Below are positions 1 through 7,310 of a stretch of DNA of 64,000 nucleotides, piece after piece. The notes under the pieces are model-generated. The model saw only the letters and a program-made list of their open reading frames with translations, was not told where the DNA came from and made no database searches. Position numbers and translations under genes: made by a program. Source of the stretch: Rhizobacter terrae (GTDB lineage Bacteria; Pseudomonadota; Gammaproteobacteria; Burkholderiales; Burkholderiaceae_C); contig NZ_QUSW01000003.1 of NCBI RefSeq assembly GCF_003852895.1, positions 372,001-436,000 of the forward strand. Direction: 5' to 3'. The first letter of the stretch is position 1. Each line of letters starts with the position of its first letter.

Positions 1-811
1 GCATGGTGACCACCTCGCGCAGCAGGGGCACGAACGGCGCGAGCACGCGCAGCAGCGGCCACATCATGCCGGCTGTGCGAAGCGGCTTGCCCACCGCGTG
101 CTCCATGGCCTGGCGCATCTGCTCGCCAGTCACCGCATGGCCGGTGAAGTGCAGGCGGTGCGCCCCCTTGAGCTGCGCCCGCTGCTGGGCCACGCGCACG
201 AAGGTCTGCGCGAGGTCTGGCAGGTAGGCCCATGAATGCAGCACGTCCACATCGCCCGGGTACACGAACTTGCCGGACTTGATGCGCGTGGTCAGAGCGA
301 GGTCGAACCACGAGCCCTTGCCGGCGCCACCGAAGAAATCGCCGGCGCGGATGACCACGCTGTCCAGCCCTGGCGTCGCGGCCATGCGTGCCTCGATGTC
401 GATGCGGGTCTGCGCCTTGGGCACGTCACCGTGTTCAGGCGTGCGGACCGTGAGCACTTCGGGCAGCTGCGTGCCGAAGTTGTAGACGTTGCCCGGCAGC
501 ATGAGCAGCGCGCCGGCCGCACGCGCGGCGTCGATCGCCGCTTCGGCCAGCGGCTTGGCCAGCTTCTCCCACTGGGTGTAGGGCGGGTTGAGCGCGTGCA
601 CGACCACATCGGCGCCGCGTGCGGCCTGGCGCAGGGCGAACGCATCGAGCGCATCGCAACGCACCCACTCGATGCCGCCGCGCTGGGCCAGCGCCGGCGG
701 CAAGGCCTTGCGGGCCTGCGCGCGGACCGTCCAGCCCGCCTCGGCGAAGGCCTGGGCGAGCACCTGGCCGATGCGTCCTGCAGCGCCGAGGATGAGAACC
801 GTGGAAGTCAT
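1..811 (-). CDS. NAD(P)-binding epimerase/NmrA-like protein (partial, C-terminus off window)
   Basis: Reads from an ATG at 811 leftward off the window edge (270 codons visible). The N-terminus is a Rossmann nucleotide-binding segment with a GAAGRIGQ glycine motif at residues 9-16, followed by the DALDAFAL and VVVHALNPP stretches typical of extended/atypical short-chain dehydrogenases related to NAD-dependent epimerases. A TGHAVTGEQM-like segment near the visible end resembles the C-terminal half of the same family. Substrate is unknown. It is divergent from the LysR gene at 904 with 92 bp between the starts, the usual arrangement for a LysR regulator and its target, so it is probably controlled by that regulator (inference). 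Confidence 0.75.
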   Translation of the reverse strand, partial: MTSTVLILGAAGRIGQVLAQAFAEAGWTVRAQARKALPPALAQRGGIEWVRCDALDAFALRQAARGADVVVHALNPPYTQWEKLAKPLAEAAIDAARAAGALLMLPGNVYNFGTQLPEVLTVRTPEHGDVPKAQTRIDIEARMAATPGLDSVVIRAGDFFGGAGKGSWFDLALTTRIKSGKFVYPGDVDVLHSWAYLPDLAQTFVRVAQQRAQLKGAHRLHFTGHAVTGEQMRQAMEHAVGKPLRTAGMMWPLLRVLAPFVPLLREVVTM

Positions 812-903
812 GGAGTGCCTCGCAGTCAGTGATGGGATGCAGGCATTGTTCGACCCGCGGCACCTATCCGGAAGACTGCCCCATGCATGTCTATCATTCA
901 CAC

Positions 904-1815
904 ATGAATACCAGAATCCGCCGCCAGCCCGTGCCGCTGCCTGAGCCCGACTGGGCACTGCTGCGCGCCTTCGTCGCCGTGGCCGATGCCGGCTCGCTCA
1001 GCCGCGCGGCCGAGCTGCTGGGCAGCAGCCAGCCCACGCTGAGCCGGCAGATGAGTGCGCTGGAGCAGCACATCGGCGGCGCGCTGTTCGAGCGCACGCG
1101 GCGCGGGTTGCGGCTGACGGAGGCCGGCCAGACCCTGCTCGGTCCGGCGCAGCGCATGCAGGAACATGCCCGCGAGTGGTCGCTGGCCGCGGCGGGGCAG
1201 TCGCAATCGCTGGCCGGCACCGTGCGCATCACCGCCAGCGAGACCATGAGCGCCTTCCTGCTGCCGCCCATCCTGCGGCGGCTGCGCGACGAGCATCCGC
1301 AGATCCAGGTCGAGATGGTGGCCAGCAACGCGGTGGAGAACCTGCTGGAGCGCGATGCCGACATCGCCCTGCGCATGGTCAAGCCGGCACAGTCCGCGCT
1401 GATCGCGAAGAAGGTGGTGGAGTTGCCGCTGGGCTTCTACGCCCACCAGAGCTACATCCAGTCCCGCGGCATGCCCAGCTTCGAGACCTTCATGACCCAT
1501 GAGTGGGTGGGCTTTGACAAGTCCGATCAGATGATCCGCGGCTTCCGCGAGGGCGGCTTCAAGGTCACGCGCGAGTTTTTCGCCTTTCGATGCGACAACC
1601 AGATCGTCAGCTGGCAGGCGGTGAAGGCGGGCCTGGGCATCGGTGTGGGCATGCAGCGGGTGGCCAGGCTGTCGCCTGATCTGGTGCGGGTGCTGCCTCA
1701 GCTGCCGGTGCCACCGTTGACGCTGTGGATCACGGCGCATCGCGAGCTGCGCAGCACGCCGCGCCTGAAGACGGTGTTCGACGCCCTTGCCACCGCCTTG
1801 GCCAAGCCTGAATGA
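904..1815 (+). CDS. LysR-family transcriptional regulator
   Basis: 303 aa. Residues about 10-70 form the LysR winged helix-turn-helix (LLRAFVAVADAGSLSRAAE, then SQPTLSRQMSALE and LFERTRRGLRLTEAG), followed by a periplasmic-binding-protein-like effector domain to the C-terminus. Length is normal for the family. I chose the ATG at 904 rather than an in-frame upstream codon at 829 because family members begin shortly before the HTH and the upstream segment has no homology-like features. It probably regulates the divergent epimerase-like gene ending at 811. Effector unknown. A rho-independent terminator follows immediately. Confidence 0.9.
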   Translation: MNTRIRRQPVPLPEPDWALLRAFVAVADAGSLSRAAELLGSSQPTLSRQMSALEQHIGGALFERTRRGLRLTEAGQTLLGPAQRMQEHAREWSLAAAGQSQSLAGTVRITASETMSAFLLPPILRRLRDEHPQIQVEMVASNAVENLLERDADIALRMVKPAQSALIAKKVVELPLGFYAHQSYIQSRGMPSFETFMTHEWVGFDKSDQMIRGFREGGFKVTREFFAFRCDNQIVSWQAVKAGLGIGVGMQRVARLSPDLVRVLPQLPVPPLTLWITAHRELRSTPRLKTVFDALATALAKPE

Positions 1816-1820
1816 AAACA

Positions 1821-1850
1821 AGCCCCGCGTCTGGCCGGCGCGGGGCTTGC
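1821..1850 (+). terminator. Rho-independent terminator after the LysR gene
   Basis: GC-rich hairpin with arms GCCCCGCG and CGCGGGGC around a 9-nt loop, starting 6 bases after the LysR stop and followed by TT only, so the U-tract is short. Confidence 0.6.
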
Positions 1851-1907
1851 AAGTGAGAAGGAATTTTCTAGTTCTGGACTGCTCGGGGTTTCAGCTCTCG
1901 GAGGTGA

Positions 1908-2255
1908 TCAGGCCGCCGGGGCGGAGGCCGCCTTCTGGCGGTCATGCTTCTGGTGATGGATGTCGCGGCTGGCGCGGTTCTGCATCTTGTTGAGGTGACG
2001 GCGCTCCTTGGCGGTCACGGTGCCGTCGGCCTTGGCCTTGTCTTCGGCCTTGCCGATGGCGGCTTGTTCCTTTTCCAGGCGATTGGTCTCGCGGGCATTG
2101 AGCTCGCCGGAGGCGACGCCCTTCTCGATGCGCTGTTCCTGCTTGGCCTCGCGCTTGTCGACGCGCGGGGTCTGGGGGGCAGAGGCGGCTTGGGCGAAAG
2201 CGCCGATGCAGGCGATGGCGATGGTGGCGCCGACGGCAAGGGACTTGAAGTTCAT
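1908..2255 (-). CDS. Small secreted, charged helical protein of unknown function
   Basis: 115 aa from an ATG at 2255 with an AGGAGA Shine-Dalgarno 5 bases upstream. Residues 1-24 are a signal peptide (basic start, hydrophobic core, AQAASA cleavage region). The mature part is almost entirely Lys/Glu/Arg/Ala-rich helix (KREAKQEQRIEKG, ETNRLEKEQAAIGKAEDKAK, AKERRHLNKMQNRASRDIH) with no Cys. Similar periplasmic charged-helix proteins are common in Burkholderiales and are annotated as hypothetical. Function unknown. It is convergent with the LysR gene. Confidence 0.7.
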   Translation of the reverse strand: MNFKSLAVGATIAIACIGAFAQAASAPQTPRVDKREAKQEQRIEKGVASGELNARETNRLEKEQAAIGKAEDKAKADGTVTAKERRHLNKMQNRASRDIHHQKHDRQKAASAPAA

Positions 2256-2464
2256 GGTGTTCTCCTATTCGGTGGTGGTTTCGGGCTCGTGGACTGCCGG
2301 CCCGTGCAACAGACAACGGGCCAGGTTTCGCCGATGCCGACGCGACGTCGGTAAAGATCGGTTAAACCGCGCTTTGCACCGGGCAACATCGGGCCGCCCG
2401 CGCGACCCGCAGGGACAGGCCCCCACTCCTACAATCGACCACCGCCCACGAAGGACCAGCGCGC

Positions 2465-3940
2465 ATGATTTCCCGCGAACCCACCATCGAACGCCTTGCC
2501 ATCGCCCGCTCGCTGCTGCTGGAGCCGTATGGCCTGAGCGAGGCGACGCTGTCCAAGGCGCTGCAAACCATCGCCACCCACCGCATCGACGATGCGGATC
2601 TCTACTTCCAGTACACCCGCAGCGAGGGCTGGAGCCTGGAGGAAGGCATCGTCAAGAGCGGCAGCTTCGGCATCGACCAGGGCGTGGGCGTGCGGGCGGT
2701 GGCCGGTGAGAAGACGGCCTTCGCCTATTCCGACGACATCTCCGAAGCCGCCCTGCTCGACGCAGCCCGCACCGTGCGCACGATTGCCGCGGCAGGCCAG
2801 AGCCGCAAGGTGAAGGTCAGCGGCAAGCACACCGTGGCGGGCAGCCGCGTGCTGTATGCACCGATGGACCCCATCGCCACGCTGGACAGCACGCAGAAGG
2901 TGGCGCTGCTGGAGAAGGTGGAGAAGCTGGCCCGGGCCAAGGACCCGCGCATCGCGCAGGTGATGGCAGGCCTGGCCGGTGAATACGACGTGGTGCTGGT
3001 GGCACGTGCCGACGGCACCATCGCCGCCGACGTGCGCCCGCTGGTGCGGCTGTCGGTGACGGTGATCGCCGAGCAGACCATCAACGGCGAGACGCGCCGC
3101 GAGGTGGGCACGGGCGGCGGCGGCGGTCGCTTCGGCTTCGGCTACTTCCACGACAGCATCATCGAAAGCTACGTGAACGATGCGGTGCATGCCGCGCTCA
3201 CCAACCTCGAATCGCGCCCGGCGCCCGCCGGCGAGATGAACGTGGTGCTGGGCTCGGGCTGGCCGGGCATCCTGCTGCACGAAGCCATCGGCCACGGGCT
3301 GGAGGGCGACTTCAACCGCAAGGGCTCCAGCGCCTTCTCCGGCCGCATCGGCCAGCGCGTGGCGGCCAAGGGCGTGACGGTGCTGGACGACGGCACGCTG
3401 CCCGATCGCCGCGGCTCGCTCAACGTGGACGACGAAGGCAATGCCTCGCAGCGCAATGTGCTGATCGAGGACGGCATCCTGCGCGGCTACATCCAGGACT
3501 CGATGAATGCGCGGCTGATGAAGGTCAAGCCCACCGGCAACGGCCGCCGCGAAAGCTATGCCGCCGTGCCCATGCCGCGCATGACCAACACCTACATGCT
3601 GGCGGGCGACAAGACCAAGGAAGAGATCATCGCCGGCCTCAAGCGCGGGCTGTACGCCAGCAACTTCGGCGGTGGGCAGGTCGACATCACCAGCGGCAAG
3701 TTCGTGTTCTCCGCGAGCGAGGCCTTCTGGGTCGAGAACGGCAAGATCCTCTACCCGGTGAAGGGCGCGACCATCATCGGCAACGGCCCCGACGCGCTGA
3801 CCCGCGTGACCATGATCGGCAACGACATGAAGCTGGACACCGGCGTGGGCACCTGCGGCAAGGAAGGCCAGAGCGTGCCGGTGGGCGTGGGCCAGCCCAC
3901 GCTGCGCATCGATGGGCTGACCGTGGGCGGCACGGCGTGA
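2465..3940 (+). CDS. tldD: Metalloprotease TldD
   Basis: 491 aa, the usual TldD length. TldD forms a heterodimeric cytoplasmic zinc protease with TldE/PmbA that degrades unfolded peptides and in some bacteria processes RiPP precursors such as microcin B17. The zinc motif HEAIGHGLEGD is at about residues 272-282, and the Gly-rich GTGGGGGRFGFGYF segment and the C-terminal GVGTCGKEGQ segment are family signatures. An AAGGA sits 10 bases before the ATG and a TACAAT (2430-2435) could be a -10 element. No tldE/pmbA is in the window. The possible link to peptide maturation in the 31-42 kb cluster is speculative. Confidence 0.95.
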   Translation: MISREPTIERLAIARSLLLEPYGLSEATLSKALQTIATHRIDDADLYFQYTRSEGWSLEEGIVKSGSFGIDQGVGVRAVAGEKTAFAYSDDISEAALLDAARTVRTIAAAGQSRKVKVSGKHTVAGSRVLYAPMDPIATLDSTQKVALLEKVEKLARAKDPRIAQVMAGLAGEYDVVLVARADGTIAADVRPLVRLSVTVIAEQTINGETRREVGTGGGGGRFGFGYFHDSIIESYVNDAVHAALTNLESRPAPAGEMNVVLGSGWPGILLHEAIGHGLEGDFNRKGSSAFSGRIGQRVAAKGVTVLDDGTLPDRRGSLNVDDEGNASQRNVLIEDGILRGYIQDSMNARLMKVKPTGNGRRESYAAVPMPRMTNTYMLAGDKTKEEIIAGLKRGLYASNFGGGQVDITSGKFVFSASEAFWVENGKILYPVKGATIIGNGPDALTRVTMIGNDMKLDTGVGTCGKEGQSVPVGVGQPTLRIDGLTVGGTA

Positions 3941-4033
3941 CGATGTCGATCTGACGGCAAAGGCCGTTGATCCGGCGGCGTTTGCAAGAACATGCTTGAC
4001 GCCCGCCCGGACCGCCGTGCTACATTCGCCCCC

Positions 4034-4111
4034 ATGCTTTCCAGCAAGTCCTACTTTTTTGCTTACTTTTGGTTCTCGCACCGCCCGGCGGATGGAGAGG
4101 CAAGCGCGTAA
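4034..4111 (+). CDS. Aromatic-amino-acid leader peptide of the DAHP synthase attenuator
   Basis: A 25-codon frame starting at ATG 4034. Residues 7-14 read YFFAYFWF, so seven of eight consecutive codons specify Tyr, Phe or Trp (TAC, TTT, TTT, TAC, TTT, TGG, TTC; 4052-4075). The stop is TAA at 4109-4111. It sits directly upstream of the DAHP synthase gene, which catalyses the shared first step to all three aromatic amino acids, and is followed by a strong terminator. No Shine-Dalgarno precedes the ATG. A TACATT hexamer at 4021-4026, if it is the -10 box, would put the transcript start at about the ATG, so translation may be leaderless, as for trpL in some alpha-proteobacteria (inference). Confidence 0.85.
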   Translation: MLSSKSYFFAYFWFSHRPADGEASA

Positions 4112-4171
4112 GCAGAAGTAGAGCGCAAACCGAATCCCAAAACCGCCGGGCGAACCCCGGCGGTTTTTTTT
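4079..4171 (+). promoter_or_regulatory. Transcription attenuator (antiterminator/terminator) of aroG
   Basis: The terminator stem is AACCGCCGGG (4141-4150) paired with CCCGGCGGTT (4156-4165), followed by eight T residues ending at 4171. The 10-mer CGCCCGGCGG at 4082-4091, within leader codons 17-20, is the exact reverse complement of 4143-4152 and so competes for the terminator's left arm. A ribosome stalled on the aromatic codons (to 4075) would leave 4082-4091 free to form the antiterminator; a ribosome reaching the stop at 4111 would cover it and allow termination. The logic is that of the classic trp/phe attenuators. Confidence 0.85.
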
Positions 4172-4224
4172 CGCCTTCTCAGATTTCCAAGTTTTCAGCC
4201 ACTTCCAACCGACCGCAGGAGCTC

Positions 4225-5352
4225 ATGGACATGACGAACAAGAACGCCGCCACCACGGAGGGTTGGTATGCGAGCACCGAGAAAACCAGCCAGACCGACG
4301 ATGAAAGGATCAAGGACGTGATGCCGCTGCCGCCTCCCGAGCACCTGATCCGCTTCTTCCCGATCAGCGGTACACCGGTCGAGAAGCTGGTGGGCGAGAC
4401 CCGCCGGCACATCCGCCACATCATGCAGGGCAAGGACGATCGGCTGCTGGTCATCATGGGCCCGTGCTCCATCCACGATCCGGCGGCCGCGCTGGAATAC
4501 GCCCGCAAGCTCAAGGAGCAGCGCGACCACTACGCCGACACGCTGGAAATCGTGATGCGGGTGTACTTCGAGAAGCCGCGCACCACCGTGGGCTGGAAGG
4601 GCTTGATCAACGACCCCTACCTCGACGAAAGCTACCGCATCGACGAGGGCCTGCGGATCGCGCGCCAGCTGCTGCTGGAAATCAACCGCGCCGGCATGCC
4701 CGCCGGCAGCGAGTTCCTGGACGTGATCTCACCGCAGTACATCGGCGACCTCATCTCCTGGGGCGCCATCGGCGCGCGCACCACCGAAAGCCAGGTGCAC
4801 CGCGAGCTGTCCTCGGGCATCTCCGCGCCCATCGGCTTCAAGAACGGCACGGATGGCAACATCCGCATCGCCACCGACGCCATCCAGGCCGCCGCCCGGC
4901 CACACCACTTCTTGTCGGTGCACAAGAACGGTCAGGTCGCCATCGTGGAGACCAAGGGCAACAAGGACTGCCACGTCATCCTGCGCGGCGGCAAGGCGCC
5001 CAACTACGACGCCTCCAGCGTGGAAGCCGCCTGCAAGGACCTGGACGCCGCCAAGTTGCCGGCCAACCTGATGGTGGACTGCTCGCACGCCAACAGCAGC
5101 AAGCAGCACGAGAAGCAGATCGACGTCGCCCGAGACATCGCCGGCCAGATCAGCGGCGGCAGCAAGCGCATCTTCGGCGTGATGGTGGAAAGCCACCTCA
5201 ACCCCGGTGCGCAGAAGTTCAGCCCCGGCAAGGACGACCCGACCAAGCTCGCCTATGGCCAGAGCATCACCGACGCCTGCATCGGCTGGCCGCATTCACT
5301 GGAGGTGCTCGAGGTGCTGAGCCAGGCTGTGAAGGCGCGCCGCAAGCACTGA
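4225..5352 (+). CDS. aroG: 3-deoxy-7-phosphoheptulonate (DAHP) synthase, class I
   Basis: 375 aa. Condenses phosphoenolpyruvate with erythrose-4-phosphate to DAHP, the entry step of the shikimate pathway, in the cytoplasm. Class I AroF/G/H hallmarks: MGPCSIHDP, VYFEKPRTTVGWKGLINDP, AGSEFLDVISPQY, GARTTESQVHRELSSG, FKNGTDGN, ILRGGK, MVDCSHANSSK and VMVESHL. AGGAG at 4217-4221 lies 3 bases before ATG 4225 and 9 before a second in-frame ATG at 4231, so either could start. Which aromatic amino acid inhibits the enzyme cannot be told by eye, so the aroG symbol is by class. Expression is likely governed by the upstream attenuator, which senses Phe, Tyr and Trp together. Confidence 0.95.
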   Translation: MDMTNKNAATTEGWYASTEKTSQTDDERIKDVMPLPPPEHLIRFFPISGTPVEKLVGETRRHIRHIMQGKDDRLLVIMGPCSIHDPAAALEYARKLKEQRDHYADTLEIVMRVYFEKPRTTVGWKGLINDPYLDESYRIDEGLRIARQLLLEINRAGMPAGSEFLDVISPQYIGDLISWGAIGARTTESQVHRELSSGISAPIGFKNGTDGNIRIATDAIQAAARPHHFLSVHKNGQVAIVETKGNKDCHVILRGGKAPNYDASSVEAACKDLDAAKLPANLMVDCSHANSSKQHEKQIDVARDIAGQISGGSKRIFGVMVESHLNPGAQKFSPGKDDPTKLAYGQSITDACIGWPHSLEVLEVLSQAVKARRKH

Positions 5353-5509
5353 GGGCGTGCCAGGCGAAACAGAAGGCAAGCAAGCACCTGAAAGTCCACG
5401 TAAGCAGGCCCTCACTGTCTGTAAGCCGGGTAATGTCGAGCAAGACTGCTTGGCCGAACAGGAGTGAGCGGTTGCAATGGCGCTCCGTTCAACTGATTCG
5501 GAGAATTCA

Positions 5510-5800
5510 ATGACTCGCTCTCTGCTCGCCCTCGTGCTCGCTCCCGTGGTCCTGGCCAGCGCCGGCCTGACGGCCGTGGCCCAGACCAAGGCCCCGGCCA
5601 CCGAACAACCCGTGGCCGCCAAGGACAAGGCCGTGATCGAATCCGCGTTCGCCAAGGCAGACGCCAATGGCGACGGCAAGCTGTCCAAGGACGAAGCCGC
5701 CAAGCTGCCCGCCATCGGTGCCCGCTTCGATGAGCTGGACAAGAACAAGGACGGCGTCCTCACCGTCGAGGAGTTCAGCGCTGGCTTCGCCACGAACTGA
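5510..5800 (+). CDS. Secreted EF-hand calcium-binding protein
   Basis: 96 aa from ATG 5510, with a CGGAGA Shine-Dalgarno at 5499-5504. Residues 1-25 form a signal peptide (MTRSLLALVLAPVVLASAG...VAQ). Two EF-hand loops follow: DANGDGKLSKDE and DKNKDGVLTVEE, each with the Asp/Asn/Asp ligands and the final Glu expected for Ca2+ binding. Small periplasmic EF-hand proteins are widespread in beta-proteobacteria and their roles are mostly unknown. It stands alone and is followed by a terminator. Confidence 0.85.
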   Translation: MTRSLLALVLAPVVLASAGLTAVAQTKAPATEQPVAAKDKAVIESAFAKADANGDGKLSKDEAAKLPAIGARFDELDKNKDGVLTVEEFSAGFATN

Positions 5801-5855
5801 TCGTTGCCTGTTCTCTAGGCCAGGCAACGGCAGTTGCCTGGCATCGGTCTCAGAG

Positions 5856-5882
5856 CGCCGCCCCCTCGGGCGGCGTTTTTGT
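5856..5882 (+). terminator. Rho-independent terminator after the EF-hand gene
   Basis: Hairpin CGCCGCC / GGGCGGCG with a short CCTC loop, followed by TTTTTG. A second inverted repeat (CAGGCAAC/GTTGCCTG) precedes it at 5821-5840. Confidence 0.75.
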
Positions 5883-6043
5883 TTGTCCGGCCGGGAAAGA
5901 GTGCTCCAAAACTGTGCACTTAGCACATCCGATGTCGCGGCAGACCGACAGTCCGGGTCCCCTGCCCACGTACGATTCGCCCCGGCCGCGGGGAAACCAT
6001 GAGTGCGGCCGTCACATCCGAATCCAAAAAAGGGACCTATTCC

Positions 6044-6622
6044 ATGAAGAAACTTCTTGCCGCAGCCGCTTTGACCCTCGGCGCCGCCATGAGCGCCCAC
6101 GCCGCCGACGCGAACGGCTTTCGCTTCCTCGTCGGCGCCGGCCTGACCTTCGGCGGCGACACACTGATCACCGTGCCGTTCACCGACGGCTCCCATGAAG
6201 ACATCAAGGCCGGCGGCCTGGTGCATCTCTACGGCGGCGGCGAATTCCGCCTGGGCGACCAGGTCGCGCTGCAGGCCACCATCGGCTACCACGTGAACGA
6301 CACGTCCGCCGCCAGCAACGGCAGCGTGCGATTCACCCGCATTCCCGTGGACCTGCTTGCGATGTACCAGCTGAACGACACCGTCCGCCTGGGCGTGGGT
6401 GCGCAGTTCGTCAGCGGCGCCGAGCTCAAGGGCAGCGGCGTGGCCAGCAACATCAACGCCAAGTTCGATTCGACCACCGGCGTGATCCTCGAAGGCGAGT
6501 ACCTGTTCTCCCCCAAGGCCGGCGTCAAGCTGCGCTACGTGGCGGAGAAGTTCAAGCCGCAGAACAGCAGCACCAAGATCGACGGCAGCCAACTCGGCCT
6601 GATGGCAAGCTACTACTTCTGA
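6044..6622 (+). CDS. Outer-membrane beta-barrel protein (OmpW/porin-like)
   Basis: 192 aa from ATG 6044. A clear signal peptide MKKLLAAAALTLGAAMSAHA is followed by alternating amphipathic strands (FRFLVGAGLTFGGDTL, LVHLYGGGEFRLGDQVALQATIGYH, VKLRYVAEKF), and the chain ends in SYYF, the aromatic C-terminal residue recognised by the BAM assembly machinery. Size fits an 8-stranded barrel of the OmpW/OmpA-barrel type. Ligand and role unknown. Monocistronic, with its own terminator. Confidence 0.75.
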   Translation: MKKLLAAAALTLGAAMSAHAADANGFRFLVGAGLTFGGDTLITVPFTDGSHEDIKAGGLVHLYGGGEFRLGDQVALQATIGYHVNDTSAASNGSVRFTRIPVDLLAMYQLNDTVRLGVGAQFVSGAELKGSGVASNINAKFDSTTGVILEGEYLFSPKAGVKLRYVAEKFKPQNSSTKIDGSQLGLMASYYF

Positions 6623-6645
6623 TCGGCTCCGCCGATTCGATGCAG

Positions 6646-6672
6646 AAAGCCCGGCACCTGCCGGGCTTTTTC
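6646..6672 (+). terminator. Rho-independent terminator
   Basis: AAAGCCCGGCA hairpin with TGCCGGGCTTT and a T-run, 20-50 bases after the barrel-protein stop. It could also serve the converging cobalamin adenosyltransferase gene. Confidence 0.8.
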
Positions 6673-6682
6673 TTTGCGCGGC

Positions 6683-7261
6683 CTACTCCGCTTCCTGGCG
6701 CTTGAGCCGCTCGCTCTGCCAGTAGATGTCGTCCCCGCCCAAGCCATCCAGGTTGGCGCGGTTGAGCACGCGGGCCAGCACGAACAGCAGGTCGCTCAGG
6801 CGATTGAGATAGTGTCGCGGGGAGACGTTGATCGCCTCCTGCGCTGCCAAGGTCACCACTGCACGCTCGGCGCGTCGGGCCACCGTGCGGCAGACATGCG
6901 CGATCGACGCGCTGCGGGTGCCAGCCGGCAGGATGAACTCCTTGAGCCGCGGCAGGTTCGCGTTGTAGTGCGCCAGGGCTTCGTCGAGCCGAAGCACGGC
7001 CTCTTCCTTGAGCAGCTGATAACCCGGCATCGAGAGCTCACCACCCAGGTTGAAGAGCTCGTGCTGGATGACCACGAGCAGTTCGCGGACATCATCGGGT
7101 AGCGGCTCGGCCAACAGCACGCCGATGTTGGAATTGAGCTCGTCCACGTCGCCCATGGCCTGCACGCGCAGGTGATCCTTGGGAACGCGCTGCCCGTCGC
7201 CGAGACCGGTGGTGCCGTCGTCGCCGGTGCGCGTGGCGATTTGCGAAAGTCGATTGGCCAT
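6683..7261 (-). CDS. Cob(I)yrinic acid a,c-diamide/cobalamin adenosyltransferase, PduO type
   Basis: 192 aa. Transfers the adenosyl group of ATP to cob(I)alamin to make adenosylcobalamin. PduO-family signatures: TRTGDDGTTGLGDGQRVPKD at residues about 10-29 (the ATP-binding N-terminus), GDVDELNSNIG, FILPAGT, RTVARRAER and LNRLSDLLFVLAR near the C-terminus. ATG at 7261 was chosen over an upstream in-frame codon because the family starts just before TRTGDDG. The gene starts 49 bp from the divergent flavoprotein gene. Confidence 0.92.
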   Translation of the reverse strand: MANRLSQIATRTGDDGTTGLGDGQRVPKDHLRVQAMGDVDELNSNIGVLLAEPLPDDVRELLVVIQHELFNLGGELSMPGYQLLKEEAVLRLDEALAHYNANLPRLKEFILPAGTRSASIAHVCRTVARRAERAVVTLAAQEAINVSPRHYLNRLSDLLFVLARVLNRANLDGLGGDDIYWQSERLKRQEAE

Positions 7262-7310
7262 GGGGCCGATCCTACAATCCTTGGCACCTGTCGGCCCCGA
7301 GGAGTACGCC

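Noticed and set aside
2429-4081. 550-codon minus-strand frame antisense to tldD
   Set aside because: Low-complexity His/Ala-rich product and full overlap with the convincing tldD gene.
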